DNA of 64,000 nt from Rhodothermales bacterium (GCA_028284265.1 JANQRZ010000003.1:248001-312000), one strand, 5' to 3'. Counted from the stretch's first letter, positions 1 through 8,733 are shown. Notes: generated by a model from the sequence alone, not told the origin. Numbers and translations are program-made.

Positions 1-19
1 TCGGACACGCCCGACCCAC

Positions 20-2908
20 ATGAAAGGGACCCTGATCGACCGGCTCGTTGCCGCCGGAGTCTTCGTCTTCTCACTCGTCCTCTACCTGATGACCGTCGCC
101 CCGACGGCGTCGTTCTGGGATGCGGGTGAGTTCATCGCCATTGCTGACGGGTTGCAGGTGTCCCACCCGCCGGGTGCCCCGTTCTACATGCTCATCGGAC
201 GGCTCTTCTCGATGGTCTTCGGGCCGATCCTGGGCATCTTCATGGCTTCGGGGTACACGGCGGTCGCCATCAACCTCGTGAGCGTGCTGGCAAGTGCGCT
301 CACGATCCTGCTGACGCACCTCGTGATCGTCCGGCTGATCCGCATCTGGCAGGGCACGCCCGATGTATGGACCGGGGCCGACCGACTCGCCGCGCTCGGC
401 GGTGGGGTCATCGGCGCGCTGACGTTTGCGGTGACGGACTCGTTCTGGTTCAACGCCGTCGAGGCCGAAGTCTACGCGATGTCGATGTTCTTCACGGCTA
501 TCGTGGTGTGGCTGATCTTGCGCTGGCGTGAGGAGAAGTTGGCCGAGGAGGAGGCACTCCGCGCCCGCGACGAGCACCCGTTCGGGCTGAAGTCGGATCG
601 CTACCTAGTGCTCATCGCCTACCTGTTCGGCCTCGCCATTGGCGTCCACCTACTGAACGTGCTGACGCTGTTCTTCATCGCCCTGGTCGTCTACTTCGCT
701 GACTTCGACCGCGAGGACTGGACGACCGGCAAGCGGTGGATCGGCATCGCGGTAGCCGGGGCGGTGGCCTCGGTCATCTTTGTCACGATCTACCCCGGTT
801 TGGTGCAGAAGCTGCCGACGATGGCCGAGGCCTTTGGACTCGCTCCCACCCTCATCGTCGTGTTTGGTGCGGTCGCCGGGGCCGTGTGGTGGACGCAGAA
901 GAACCGGCGGCCCGTCGGCAACCTCGTCGCGATCTCGGTGCTCATGCTACTCATCGGGTACTCGACCTACGCGCTCATCTTCATCCGTTCCGCCGCCGAC
1001 CCGCCCATCGATGAGAATGACCCGGAGACGACCGAGGCTATCGTTTCCTATCTCAAGCGCGAGCAGTACGGCGCGACTCCGCTTTTCAAAGGGCCGACCT
1101 TCGACAACGCGACGGGTAGCTTCACGCGAGATGACAAGCTCTTCCCGCGCCGATGGTCGCCTGTGCCACAGCACGCCCAGGTCTATGCCCAGTACGACTC
1201 CGACATGGAGTTCTTCTGGAGGTACCAGGTCGGGCATATGTACATGCGCTACTTCCTCTGGAACTTCGTCGGCAAGGCGTCCGACGTGCAGGACGCGCAG
1301 TGGACGTCGGGATTGGTTCAGACGGCGGGCACGGCGGCGGAGGCGCGGACGCCGAGTGAGCGAGCGGGCTACAACATCTACTTCGGGCTGCCGCTGCTGC
1401 TCGGGTTGATCGGGATGGCATTCCACTTCGTGCGGGACTGGCGTCGGGCTTTTGCCGTGGCTGTGCTCTTTTTCATAACCGGCATCGGGATCATTGTCTA
1501 TCTCAACCAGAACCCGATGCAGCCGCGCGAGCGGGACTACTCCTATGTGGCGAGTTTCTTCGCGTACAGCCTGTGGGTCGGGATTGGGGCGACGGGGCTG
1601 ATCGCGCTCACAGCCGAGGCGCTTGCCGAGAAGGGGCGCAGCCTCCGGCTCGGCCTCGCCACGGCGATGGCAGCGCTGCTCTTCATCGCGGTGCCGGGCT
1701 GGATGATGATCCAGAACTACGATGACCACGATCGCTCCGGGCGCTACGTGGCCCCGGACTTCGCGTACAACATGCTCCAGAGCCTCGCGCCGAACGCGAT
1801 TCTCTTCACCAACGGCGACAACGATACCTTCCCGCTGTGGTACCTCCAAGAGGTCGAGGGCATCCGGCGCGACGTGCGTGTGGCGAACCTCTCGCTGCTT
1901 CAGACGTCGTGGTACATCAAGCAGCTCAAGAACCAGTGGTCGCGGGACTCCGAGCCGCTGCCGATCTCGTTCACCGATCAGGAGATCGATGCGCTTCAGC
2001 CGTCGCTGTGGGAGCCGCGCGAGGTCGAGATCCCGGTCCAGAACGTCTCGGCGGAGACGCGCCAGCAGTGGGGCAACCCGACCTCGCTGCCGCCGTCGAT
2101 GCGATGGACCGTCGAGGGGCGACCCTTCTCCCAGGGCCGCAGCGTGATCTATGTCAACGACCGGGTCGTGCTGGACATCGTCATCGAGAATGCCCGACAG
2201 GGGTGGAAACGACCGATCTACTTCGCCACGACGGCGGCGCAAGACAGCCAGGTGGACCTCGGTGACTACATGCAGGCCGAAGGGCTGGCGATGCGTATCG
2301 TCCCCATTCAGAGCGGGGAGTCCGGTGGTCGGGTCGTCCCCGAAGTCATCCTCGACCGGCTCTCGAAGTTCCGCCTCACCAATCTCGACGACCCCGACGT
2401 CTACTTCGATGAGAACGTCCGCAACATGACGGACAATTACCGATCGTCCGTCTTCGGGCCTGCTGCCGAGGCGCTCGCCCGGCAGGGGCGGACGGAGGAA
2501 GCGCGTGCCCTGCTAGAGCGGCTCGAAACAGAGATGCCGTTGGAGACGGTGCCTGCGGACTTCGTCTCGCTCTACATCCTCGCCGAAGCCTACACTGCCA
2601 TCGGCGACCGCGGTCGGGTGGTGGAGTTGATGACAGAAGCCGAACCGTTAGCGCTGGAGCAACTCGAAAACGCTACCTCGCAGCGAGGCATCGACCTCGC
2701 CGTGCAATACTACCGAACCATCCAGTCGATCTACCTCGAAAGCGGGGCCTTCGACGAAGCTGCCGCGTTCAGTGGCCTCGTTGCCGAGCGGCTCGGCGAT
2801 GAGGCGTTCCGCCAGTCTGCCGAGGAGCTTCGCGAGTTGTACGAGGCACCGCGCCGACAGCCGGAGCCACCTGCTGCAGAAGCGTCGCCTCCGGCAGAGC
2901 AAGGGTGA
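20..2908 (+). CDS. DUF2723 family membrane protein, probable protein O-glycosyltransferase
   Basis: A 962-residue integral membrane protein of the DUF2723 family (related to TMEM260 and classed with glycosyltransferase family GT117). The family signature is clear: WDAGEF at residues 33-38 (acidic pair in the first periplasmic loop), HPPGAPFYMLIGR just after it, RERDYSYVASFFAYS in the middle and TNGDNDTFPLWY from residue 597. Many hydrophobic segments fill residues 1-580; the C-terminal third is soluble, with helical TPR-like repeats after residue 810. Family members in Bacteroidota are thought to transfer a sugar from a lipid donor to exported proteins, so this one may glycosylate surface proteins. 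The start ATG lies only 20 bases into the window, so its promoter is not visible. The family call is firm; the exact substrate is unknown. Confidence 0.9.
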   Translation: MKGTLIDRLVAAGVFVFSLVLYLMTVAPTASFWDAGEFIAIADGLQVSHPPGAPFYMLIGRLFSMVFGPILGIFMASGYTAVAINLVSVLASALTILLTHLVIVRLIRIWQGTPDVWTGADRLAALGGGVIGALTFAVTDSFWFNAVEAEVYAMSMFFTAIVVWLILRWREEKLAEEEALRARDEHPFGLKSDRYLVLIAYLFGLAIGVHLLNVLTLFFIALVVYFADFDREDWTTGKRWIGIAVAGAVASVIFVTIYPGLVQKLPTMAEAFGLAPTLIVVFGAVAGAVWWTQKNRRPVGNLVAISVLMLLIGYSTYALIFIRSAADPPIDENDPETTEAIVSYLKREQYGATPLFKGPTFDNATGSFTRDDKLFPRRWSPVPQHAQVYAQYDSDMEFFWRYQVGHMYMRYFLWNFVGKASDVQDAQWTSGLVQTAGTAAEARTPSERAGYNIYFGLPLLLGLIGMAFHFVRDWRRAFAVAVLFFITGIGIIVYLNQNPMQPRERDYSYVASFFAYSLWVGIGATGLIALTAEALAEKGRSLRLGLATAMAALLFIAVPGWMMIQNYDDHDRSGRYVAPDFAYNMLQSLAPNAILFTNGDNDTFPLWYLQEVEGIRRDVRVANLSLLQTSWYIKQLKNQWSRDSEPLPISFTDQEIDALQPSLWEPREVEIPVQNVSAETRQQWGNPTSLPPSMRWTVEGRPFSQGRSVIYVNDRVVLDIVIENARQGWKRPIYFATTAAQDSQVDLGDYMQAEGLAMRIVPIQSGESGGRVVPEVILDRLSKFRLTNLDDPDVYFDENVRNMTDNYRSSVFGPAAEALARQGRTEEARALLERLETEMPLETVPADFVSLYILAEAYTAIGDRGRVVELMTEAEPLALEQLENATSQRGIDLAVQYYRTIQSIYLESGAFDEAAAFSGLVAERLGDEAFRQSAEELRELYEAPRRQPEPPAAEASPPAEQG

Positions 2909-2913
2909 CCGTT

Positions 2914-2991
2914 TGGGAGAAAGGAGGAGAGAAGAAAGCTGTCTCGTCCTCTATCTTATCTCTCTCCTCCCTCTTCTCTATCTTCTCTCCG
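2914..2991. repeat. Purine-rich/pyrimidine-rich imperfect hairpin element, copy 1
   Basis: Directly after the DUF2723 stop codon comes an almost pure purine tract (2914-2938), then a short switch (2939-2947), then an almost pure pyrimidine tract (to 2991). The two halves can pair as an imperfect hairpin. The pyrimidine half closely matches the one at 3941-3981 (both begin CCTCTATCTT and continue TCTCTCTCCT), so the element is present twice, one kilobase apart. Its role is unknown; termination, mRNA stability or triplex/H-DNA formation are possible. Confidence 0.6.
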
Positions 2992-3007
2992 ACCCGACCC
3001 TCTCGCC

Positions 3008-3466
3008 ATGCCTTTCACCTTCTCCGACGCTGACTTTGAACGCCTCGCCGTGGCCTTCGGCACGGAGGCTGTGCGCGATGGTGCGCTCGTTCGGTTTGAG
3101 ATGGAAGACCCGGAAAGCGGACGGCGGCTCGTGCTGGAAGTGCAGCCGACGGTTGTGCTCCCAGAGAGCCTCGCCGACGACGACGCGCCGACGGGACTCA
3201 TCTCGGTTTACGGGATGAACGCCTTTCTCCAGCTTCAGGGCTGTACGGGCTATCTGGCCTCCGAAGAACTCGGTGAGGCCATCTTCTTTGCCCGGCAGGG
3301 CGGTGTCACCAACGGCCTCGTCGTTGAGCGCGGGGCGGGGTGCTCGCTCTACGCCAACGTGGATGACCGGCTGCTCAAGACGGACTTTACGCAACTCCCG
3401 TCCGAGATCATGATGAGTTCCGTGGCGCTGTCGATGAGTGAGACCCTCTTCGGGGATATGCCGTGA
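3008..3466 (+). CDS. Conserved-looking hypothetical protein
   Basis: A 152-residue soluble, acidic protein with no signal peptide or membrane segment. I do not recognise its family. The first 70 residues alternate in the manner of a beta-rich fold, followed by a segment with two glycine/cysteine sites (QGCTGYL and RGAGCSLYAN) and a final helical stretch ending SMSETLFGDMP. The single-domain size and beta-then-helix layout are vaguely like secretion-chaperone folds, but no motif supports that. It is translationally coupled to ybeY: its TGA overlaps the GTG start of the next gene (GTGA), which suggests co-expression with that rRNA-processing factor. The ATG at 3008 follows the purine/pyrimidine repeat. 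Confidence 0.7.
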   Translation: MPFTFSDADFERLAVAFGTEAVRDGALVRFEMEDPESGRRLVLEVQPTVVLPESLADDDAPTGLISVYGMNAFLQLQGCTGYLASEELGEAIFFARQGGVTNGLVVERGAGCSLYANVDDRLLKTDFTQLPSEIMMSSVALSMSETLFGDMP

Positions 3467-3924
3467 CGGAGGACGCGGCGGGTATCGAGGTATCGAACGC
3501 CCATCCGTCCCGTTCACTTGATGCCGCATTGCTCGAAGCGCTGATCCGCTGGATGGCCGAGGTCGAAGGCTTCGCGGTCCGCTCACTGAGCATCGTGCTC
3601 GCCGACCGGGCGACGGTCCATCGCCTCAACCGCGAGTTTCTGGATCACGACTATCCGACGGATGTGCTCTCCTTCTCACTGGACGAGACCGCGTTCGAGG
3701 AGCGGGCGATTGACGGGGAGGTGTATGTGGACCTCGACATGGCCGCCGAGCGAGCGCCGGAGTTTGGCGTACCCCCGGAAGTCGAAGCGCGGCGCTACGT
3801 GCTCCACGGTGTCCTCCACCTGATGGGGTACGACGATAGCACTGACGCCGAGCGAGCAGTGATGCGGAGCCTTGAGGACAAGTATCTGGGGAGAGAAGAA
3901 GGAAAAGAGGGAGGAGAGAGATGA
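3463..3924 (+). CDS. ybeY: Endoribonuclease YbeY, 16S rRNA maturation
   Basis: A 153-residue YbeY family metalloprotein, which acts in 16S rRNA 3'-end maturation and 70S ribosome quality control. The core NREFLDHDYPTDVLSF (about residues 56-71) and the metal motif HGVLHLMGYDD are present. His115 and His119 are kept; the third ligand position, His in E. coli, is Asp125 here, as is common in Bacteroidota relatives. The GTG start overlaps the stop of the upstream gene by four bases (GTGA). The last dozen residues are Glu/Gly/Lys/Arg only (ending EEGKEGGER) and are encoded by the purine half of the second repeat element, so the repeat appears to have supplied the C-terminus. It is followed by topA. 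Confidence 0.92.
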   Translation: MTEDAAGIEVSNAHPSRSLDAALLEALIRWMAEVEGFAVRSLSIVLADRATVHRLNREFLDHDYPTDVLSFSLDETAFEERAIDGEVYVDLDMAAERAPEFGVPPEVEARRYVLHGVLHLMGYDDSTDAERAVMRSLEDKYLGREEGKEGGER

Positions 3925-3981
3925 GAGAGCGATCCGCTTCCTCTATCTTTTCTCTCTCCTCACTCTCTTCTATCCTTTCTC
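3888..3981. repeat. Purine-rich/pyrimidine-rich imperfect hairpin element, copy 2
   Basis: Second copy of the element seen at 2914-2991. The purine half (3888-3928) encodes the end of YbeY and its stop codon; the pyrimidine half (about 3936-3981) runs up to the topA GTG start at 3988. The pyrimidine halves of the two copies align over about 40 bases with few changes. The purine half can pair with the pyrimidine half to form a long imperfect stem. Confidence 0.6.
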
Positions 3982-3987
3982 GCTGAC

Positions 3988-5838
3988 GTGCAACTCCTGA
4001 TCGTAGAGTCCCCGACGAAAGCCGCGACGCTCGCGCACCTCCTCGGGGACAGCTACCGGGTTCGCGCGACCGAGGGGCACATCGTGGACTTGCCCGACGG
4101 CGAACTCGGCGTGGACACGAAGGAGACGTTTGCGGCGACGTGGAAAACCGCGAAGGGTAAGCGCAACCTCCTCGCCGGACTTCGGCGCGACGCCGATGGC
4201 TGCGACCGTATCCTCCTCGCCACCGACCCGGACCGTGAAGGCGAGGCCATCGCCCAGCATCTCGCCGATACACTCGCCCGCACCGGTGTTCCCACGGCCC
4301 GCGTCTCATTCAGCGAAATCACCACATCGGCAGTGCAGGGGGCAATCAAGAAGCCCCGGCGGGTGAATGCTGATCTCGTCTCTGCCCAGCAGGCTCGGCG
4401 GGTGGTAGATCGGCTCGTCGGCTACGCGGTCAGTCCGGTGTTGCAACGCGCGGTCTCCAGCCCTCGCTCGCTCTCGGCTGGCCGGGTGCAGACTGCCGCG
4501 CTCCGGCTGCTCTGCGAGCGCGAGCATGCCATCGCCGACTTCGTACCCAGCGAACGGTGGCATGTTGAGGCGACGGTTCGGACAGCCGCTGGCGCGTCGT
4601 TCACAGCGCGGCTCCACCGGGCCTTTGGACAGGTCATCGAGGCCGACACTATCGATGAGGGCGCGGCGTGGCATCTCACGGAGACCGTGCGGGACAAGCC
4701 GTTCACCGTCCGCGCGGTGCGGCAATCGAGCGAGACCATCCTGCCTCCGCCGCCGTTCACGACAGCGGCTTTTCTGCAAGCCGCATCCGAACGCCTCGGC
4801 CTCGCCCTGGCGCGGGCGATGCGCGTCGCCCAGCAGCTCTACGAAGGCATCGAACTGGAGGACGACGAGCGTGTCGGCCTGCTAACCTACCCGCGCACTG
4901 ACGGCGTGCATATGGCGAAGTTTGCCATCGCCGCTGTTCGCGACCTCGTGGTGCGCGACTTTGGGCCGGACTATCTCCCGCCCCGTCCGCACCGGCACGA
5001 GGCTGCAAGCCGAGCGCAGGAAGCCCACGAAGCGCTCCGCCCGACCGACTTCGGTCGGACACCGAAGCGCGTCCGCAAGTACCTCTCGCCTGAACAGTAC
5101 CGGGTCTACGACCTTGTCTACCGCCGGGCGGTGATGAGCCAAGCCGCTGCTGCTGTGCGAGAGCGGACGACGGTCGATCTTGCTGATGCCGCCGGGCAGT
5201 TCGTCTTCCGAGCCGAGGGCTACCGATTTCGCACGCGGGGCTTTCTCCAGTTCGAGCAGTCGGTACTGGAGGGCGAGGCGCTTTCGACCGTTCCCAAAGA
5301 GCGCGAGAACGTCAGTCTCGACGCGGTGGTGCATGGCAAGCGGCCTACAGCGATGCCTGAGCGGTACACCGAGGCGTCGCTGGTGGGCGCGATGGAGGCG
5401 CATCGGCTGGGCAGGCCGAGCACCTATGCCTCAACGCTCGCCACGCTCGCCGAGCGAGGCTACACGGTGCTTCGTGACGGATTCCTGCATCCGACGGATC
5501 TCGGCTTACGGACCTGTGCCTTTCTTATCCAGCGTTTCCCTGCGCTCTTCGACCTCGACTTCACAGCGCGTATGGAAGCGATGCTTGATGCCATCGCCAC
5601 CGGTCAGGCCGCCTACCAGCCGGTCCTACACCAGTTCTATCACGGCGGTCTCGTCCCTGCGCTTCGACCTCCGGCGGCCTCTGGTCGCATCGCCGAGCCG
5701 CGTGCCACGGGGAAGATTGGGGCACCGACCTGCCCTCGCTGTGGGCGACCGATGGTGCGTCGCAGCGGGCCACACGGCCCGTTCTATGGGTGCTCCAGCT
5801 TTCCGGTCTGCCGGGAGACCCGTGCGCTCGACGAATAG
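3988..5838 (+). CDS. topA: DNA topoisomerase I (type IA), short form
   Basis: A 616-residue type IA topoisomerase that relaxes negative supercoils through a 5'-phosphotyrosine intermediate. The N-terminal Toprim domain begins LLIVESPTKAATL and contains the acidic ATDPDREGEAIA motif; the catalytic tyrosine is Tyr301 in LLTYPRTDGVHM. The C-terminus carries a single four-cysteine zinc ribbon (Cys582, Cys585, Cys602, Cys608). The protein is much shorter than the roughly 865-residue E. coli enzyme because it lacks the extra zinc ribbons, so it is either the lineage's compact main enzyme or a second paralogue. The GTG at 3988 is the only start that leaves the Toprim strand complete and it follows the pyrimidine repeat immediately. 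It lies after ybeY on the same strand. Confidence 0.93.
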   Translation: MQLLIVESPTKAATLAHLLGDSYRVRATEGHIVDLPDGELGVDTKETFAATWKTAKGKRNLLAGLRRDADGCDRILLATDPDREGEAIAQHLADTLARTGVPTARVSFSEITTSAVQGAIKKPRRVNADLVSAQQARRVVDRLVGYAVSPVLQRAVSSPRSLSAGRVQTAALRLLCEREHAIADFVPSERWHVEATVRTAAGASFTARLHRAFGQVIEADTIDEGAAWHLTETVRDKPFTVRAVRQSSETILPPPPFTTAAFLQAASERLGLALARAMRVAQQLYEGIELEDDERVGLLTYPRTDGVHMAKFAIAAVRDLVVRDFGPDYLPPRPHRHEAASRAQEAHEALRPTDFGRTPKRVRKYLSPEQYRVYDLVYRRAVMSQAAAAVRERTTVDLADAAGQFVFRAEGYRFRTRGFLQFEQSVLEGEALSTVPKERENVSLDAVVHGKRPTAMPERYTEASLVGAMEAHRLGRPSTYASTLATLAERGYTVLRDGFLHPTDLGLRTCAFLIQRFPALFDLDFTARMEAMLDAIATGQAAYQPVLHQFYHGGLVPALRPPAASGRIAEPRATGKIGAPTCPRCGRPMVRRSGPHGPFYGCSSFPVCRETRALDE

Positions 5839-5891
5839 ACCTGAGTGACCTCGGGCAAGCGTTGCGTTCTCCGGCGCATGGCGGGATTCAC

Positions 5892-5920
5892 TTGACAAAG
5901 AGTGGCGCACGCTCGTATTC
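5892..5920 (+). promoter_or_regulatory. Candidate sigma70-type promoter for hpf
   Basis: TTGACA at 5892-5897 is followed, after 17 bases, by GTATTC at 5915-5920. It sits 43 bases before the start of the hibernation factor gene, which also has a strong GGAGGT ribosome binding site at 5953-5958, four bases before its ATG. The upstream hexamer is perfect and the downstream one is weaker. Confidence 0.5.
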
Positions 5921-5962
5921 AAGGAGAGACCTCTTTCTCCTTAGCTCATCTCGGAGGTATCC

Positions 5963-6274
5963 ATGCAAACACGCATCACCGCACGCCACACCGATCTTCC
6001 CGAAGGAGTCCGTGCGCTCATCGAAGCGTCCGTCTCCAAGCTCAGTCGGTACTACGACGGCATTCACGACGCGCACATCGTCCTCGATGGTCAGGAAACG
6101 GGGGCCTCGAAGACAGCGGAGGTCAAGGTCAATGTGTCGCGCCGAACTCTGACGGCGCAGGATGCTGCTCCGACCTACCAAGAAGCCGTCAACGGCTGCG
6201 TGCGTCAGCTTCGGCGGCAGGTGCTTCGGTACAAAGACGGGGTCCGCGACACCTCGAAGAACGTACATCGCTAG
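5963..6274 (+). CDS. hpf: Ribosome hibernation promoting factor (short HPF/RaiA family)
   Basis: A 103-residue protein of the S30AE/HPF fold, which binds the small ribosomal subunit in stationary phase and blocks or dimerises ribosomes. It shows the expected pattern: MQTRITARHTDLPEGVRALI at the N-terminus, a YYDGIHDAHIVLDG strand and a final basic helix with YQEAVNGCVRQLRRQVLRYK. The length matches the short HPF class that lacks the C-terminal dimerisation domain. It has its own promoter-like sequence and a strong GGAGGT ribosome binding site, and ends in a good intrinsic terminator, so it looks like a single-gene transcription unit, as is usual for a stress-induced factor. Confidence 0.9.
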   Translation: MQTRITARHTDLPEGVRALIEASVSKLSRYYDGIHDAHIVLDGQETGASKTAEVKVNVSRRTLTAQDAAPTYQEAVNGCVRQLRRQVLRYKDGVRDTSKNVHR

Positions 6275-6298
6275 CACTAGCCAGTGTGATTACTTCAA

Positions 6299-6335
6299 CG
6301 CCCCCGACCGCATCGGCAGTCGGGGGCGTCTTGCT
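6299..6335 (+). terminator. Rho-independent terminator after hpf
   Basis: A perfect 10-bp GC-rich stem (CGCCCCCGAC at 6299-6308 with GTCGGGGGCG at 6319-6328), a 10-base loop, then TCTTGCTT. Confidence 0.8.
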
Positions 6336-6359
6336 TCAGGTAGCGGCAGAAGCTTTGGG

Positions 6360-6794
6360 CTATTCCTGCACGCGCGTCGCGGTGAGTAGATAGACGCCCA
6401 TGCCATCGAGGTTGGCCTCGGCCTCCATGTGGTCTCCGGCGACGGAGCCAGCTAGCGAGAGGCTGAACGGCTCCTCGGTTTGCACCATCCCGTCGAGGAT
6501 GAAGTTCGGTGCGGTGACGCTGACTTCCTGCGTTTCAATCGAGGCGTCAAGGCCGTTAGACATCGTGAGGCGGCCCGGTCCCTCTTCGCTGATGGTCAGA
6601 AGGCCCGTCATTGTGTCGCTGCTGTTGAGCGACGCCATCGTGTAGTCCCACGTACCATAGACGTAGGTCGAGATAGGCGGTGGACCGCCGACCGGCGGCA
6701 TGTCATCGTCCATGTCAGCGGAGTCGCGCTGCGTGGTGCAGCCGATGAGGAGGAGAGAAGCGAATAGCGTGAGGACGAGCAAGCGGATAGGCAT
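6360..6794 (-). CDS. Hypothetical lipoprotein
   Basis: A small exported lipoprotein of 144 residues from the preferred start. The signal peptide MPIRLLVLTLFASLLLIGC ends in a lipobox (LIGC) with the lipidated Cys at residue 19. I place the start at this ATG (6794) rather than the one nine codons upstream, because it gives a normal signal peptide. After an acidic linker the protein has alternating beta strands with repeated short sequences on strand-forming residues (TMSNGLDASIETQEVSVTAPNF and SLSLAGSVAGDHMEAEANL are partly repetitive), as in small beta-sandwich lipoproteins of unknown role. It lies downstream of the YbhN-like membrane gene on the same strand, 34 bases away. Confidence 0.75.
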   Translation of the reverse strand: MPIRLLVLTLFASLLLIGCTTQRDSADMDDDMPPVGGPPPISTYVYGTWDYTMASLNSSDTMTGLLTISEEGPGRLTMSNGLDASIETQEVSVTAPNFILDGMVQTEEPFSLSLAGSVAGDHMEAEANLDGMGVYLLTATRVQE

Positions 6795-6828
6795 GAGAGG
6801 ATCGGCTGATTGGAAGGGCAAGATAGAG

Positions 6829-7905
6829 CTAGGGCGCTACTTCATCTCGCTGCTCCATTTCGGCCCTAAGGTCGCCGAAGCCGGAGCCTTGCAAGATGAG
6901 GCAGAGGAACCCGACGATGGCGTAGAGCACGAGTTGGGCGGCGTGCGAGAGGACGGCATAGGCCGTTGCCAGCGGCGAGGCCACGGCGAACAGGCCTTCG
7001 AGCGTGCGGATCGTGATGTAGTGGTACGACCCGATTCCACCGGGCGACGGGATCGACATCCCGACCGCCCCAACGACGAGCAGCACCCACGCCCCGCCGA
7101 GGTCGATGCTGGTGATGCCGAGCATCGGGAGCGGGAGGTAGGCCATGAAGAGGTAGCACACCCAGATTGCCACCGTCGTGAGGATGATGCCGAGGCGACG
7201 CGGGGCGCGGACCACCGAGACGAGACCGCTCGTGAACGAGCGCAGCGTTGCGCCTACGCGGGAAGCGAGACCCTCGGACCGGGCGCTCCGGCGCAGCACG
7301 GCGAAAAAGAGCGCACCGAGGCCGAGGGTGACGAGGAGGCCTGAGGTGATGATAATCCACCACGCCACGGGCGGCTCGCGCAGAAAGATCATCGCCGGTT
7401 CAAAGAGCGGGGCAAGCGCCGCCATCTCGTCGGCCATGAGTAGGAAGGCGGCGAGGAAGCCCAGCCCCAGCGTTAGTACATCCACGATCCGCTCGACGAT
7501 CACCGTTCCGAGCACGCCCGAAAAAGGGAGTCGCGCCCGCTTGGCGAGGTTGGCTGTGCGGACCACCTCGCCGAGACGCGGGGCCGCATAGTTGACCATG
7601 TATCCGATCATCAACGAGAAGAAGGCCAGGCGGAAACTGACCCCAGATCGCGTGTCGGGTAAGCGCTCACGCCGCTCGCCGTCGGCACCGGGCAGCGTCT
7701 CCAAGAGCATCTGCCAGCGCCACGCCCGGAAGGCGTGTGCCCCGAGGGTGATGACGGCCAGGGGGAGGAGGTACCAATAGTTTGCGTTCGCCAGCGCCTC
7801 GCCGAGTGCGGCGAAATCTACGTTCCGCAGCGCGAGATAGAGCAGCCCACCGCCCAGCAGGAACGAGCCAGCTTGGACGAGAATGGTTTTAATGCGTTGC
7901 GGCAC
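6829..7905 (-). CDS. YbhN/AglD-type membrane protein (lysylphosphatidylglycerol synthase TM region)
   Basis: A 358-residue polytopic membrane protein of the UPF0104 / LPG synthase transmembrane family. It starts with a first membrane helix (LLGGGLLYLALRNVDFAAL), then the family motif NYWYLLPLAVITLGAHAFRAWRWQMLL, and later the NYAAPRLGEVVRTANLAKR segment, which carries the conserved polar RLGEVVR signature, and IPSPGGIGSYHY near the C-terminus (the PGGIG motif). These proteins are membrane-lipid or polyprenyl-lipid handling proteins without the soluble aminoacyl-transfer domain here, so it is not a full MprF. It is upstream of the small lipoprotein and downstream of lolA, all on the minus strand. 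Confidence 0.85.
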   Translation of the reverse strand: MPQRIKTILVQAGSFLLGGGLLYLALRNVDFAALGEALANANYWYLLPLAVITLGAHAFRAWRWQMLLETLPGADGERRERLPDTRSGVSFRLAFFSLMIGYMVNYAAPRLGEVVRTANLAKRARLPFSGVLGTVIVERIVDVLTLGLGFLAAFLLMADEMAALAPLFEPAMIFLREPPVAWWIIITSGLLVTLGLGALFFAVLRRSARSEGLASRVGATLRSFTSGLVSVVRAPRRLGIILTTVAIWVCYLFMAYLPLPMLGITSIDLGGAWVLLVVGAVGMSIPSPGGIGSYHYITIRTLEGLFAVASPLATAYAVLSHAAQLVLYAIVGFLCLILQGSGFGDLRAEMEQRDEVAP

Positions 7906-7965
7906 GGGCGCTGGGGAGGATGACAGGCAAAGCTACGGCGAAAGCCCACGCTCCCGCGACCGTTG

Positions 7966-8607
7966 CTACGAGCGCAGGTCCACGACTTCGGCTCCCGGCG
8001 GCGGGACGAACTGGAACACGTCGCTGCGGAGCGGCGGGTTCATCACCACATCGCGCAGGTCGAATACCATGCGCGTCCCGTTGCCGTCGACGATCTGCAC
8101 GCGGCGGGGGAGGGTGTCGGCGCTGCGGACCCAGAGCGTCACCTCGCGCAGAAACGTGTCGCCACTCTTGGGGGTCAGCAAGAGCACATCATGGCGGACG
8201 CCATCGACTGATTCGCTGTCGCTTACCTCCACGTCGAAGCGTTCCGGGTAGTGGGTGAAGAAGTCTGCTGGAGAAAAGGTGGTCTCGTCGGCCACGGCGT
8301 CGTTGACGAGCACCTGCCCGTCGGCCTTGGAATAGACCCACGACGTGGTACCGTCGGTAACGAGCATCTGGTCCGGCGTCTCGATCCGGTAGGCGTCGCC
8401 GCGCAGCACGAGCGTGCCCTGCATCGTCACCTCGCCGATGGACTGCGTGAACTGGGCGCGGAGCGCGTCGGTGGTCTCATAGCGCATCCGCAGACGGTCG
8501 AGGAGGTCGTCGCTGCTTTGGGCTTGGGCCTGTCCAGCGAACAAGACAATAGCAACCAGGAGGGCAGCCCCAAAGGGCGATTGCTGGGTAAATCGAGGGA
8601 GAGCCAT
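7966..8607 (-). CDS. lolA: Outer-membrane lipoprotein carrier LolA
   Basis: A 213-residue periplasmic chaperone of the LolA family, which ferries lipoproteins from the inner to the outer membrane. A signal peptide ends in AGQAQAQ (cleavage near residue 30). The mature part has the family layout: LLDRLRMRYETTDALRAQFTQ helix, then GTLVLRGDAYRIETPDQMLVTDGTTSWVYS, which is the half-barrel with the typical DGxTxWxY strand, and PRRVQIVDGNGTRMVFDL near the end. It lies 60 bases upstream of the YbhN-like gene and is probably co-transcribed with it and with the downstream lipoprotein, a sensible neighbourhood for envelope work. Confidence 0.88.
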   Translation of the reverse strand: MALPRFTQQSPFGAALLVAIVLFAGQAQAQSSDDLLDRLRMRYETTDALRAQFTQSIGEVTMQGTLVLRGDAYRIETPDQMLVTDGTTSWVYSKADGQVLVNDAVADETTFSPADFFTHYPERFDVEVSDSESVDGVRHDVLLLTPKSGDTFLREVTLWVRSADTLPRRVQIVDGNGTRMVFDLRDVVMNPPLRSDVFQFVPPPGAEVVDLRS

Positions 8608-8673
8608 AGGTGGAGCCAGAAAGTGAGAGACGGTCCTACAACGGACAAAGGCTGTGCCTCCGCGTGTCGGACC

Positions 8674-8706
8674 GAAAAAACGCCTCGCCGGAAGCCCGAC
8701 GAGGCG
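8674..8706 (-). terminator. Rho-independent terminator of hsp20
   Basis: Read on the minus strand, a 7-bp stem (CGCCTCG / CGAGGCG, 8681-8687 and 8700-8706 on the plus strand) is followed by a run of six T. It lies just after the hsp20 stop codon. Confidence 0.8.
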
Positions 8707-8733
8707 CTGGAGCGAGTTCGGTGGAAACTACGC

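Noticed and set aside
947-2242. Long minus-strand open frame (431 codons) opposite the DUF2723 gene
   Set aside because: Highly Arg/His/Asp-rich translation with no motif; it is the antisense shadow of a GC-rich gene whose plus-strand protein carries clear family motifs.
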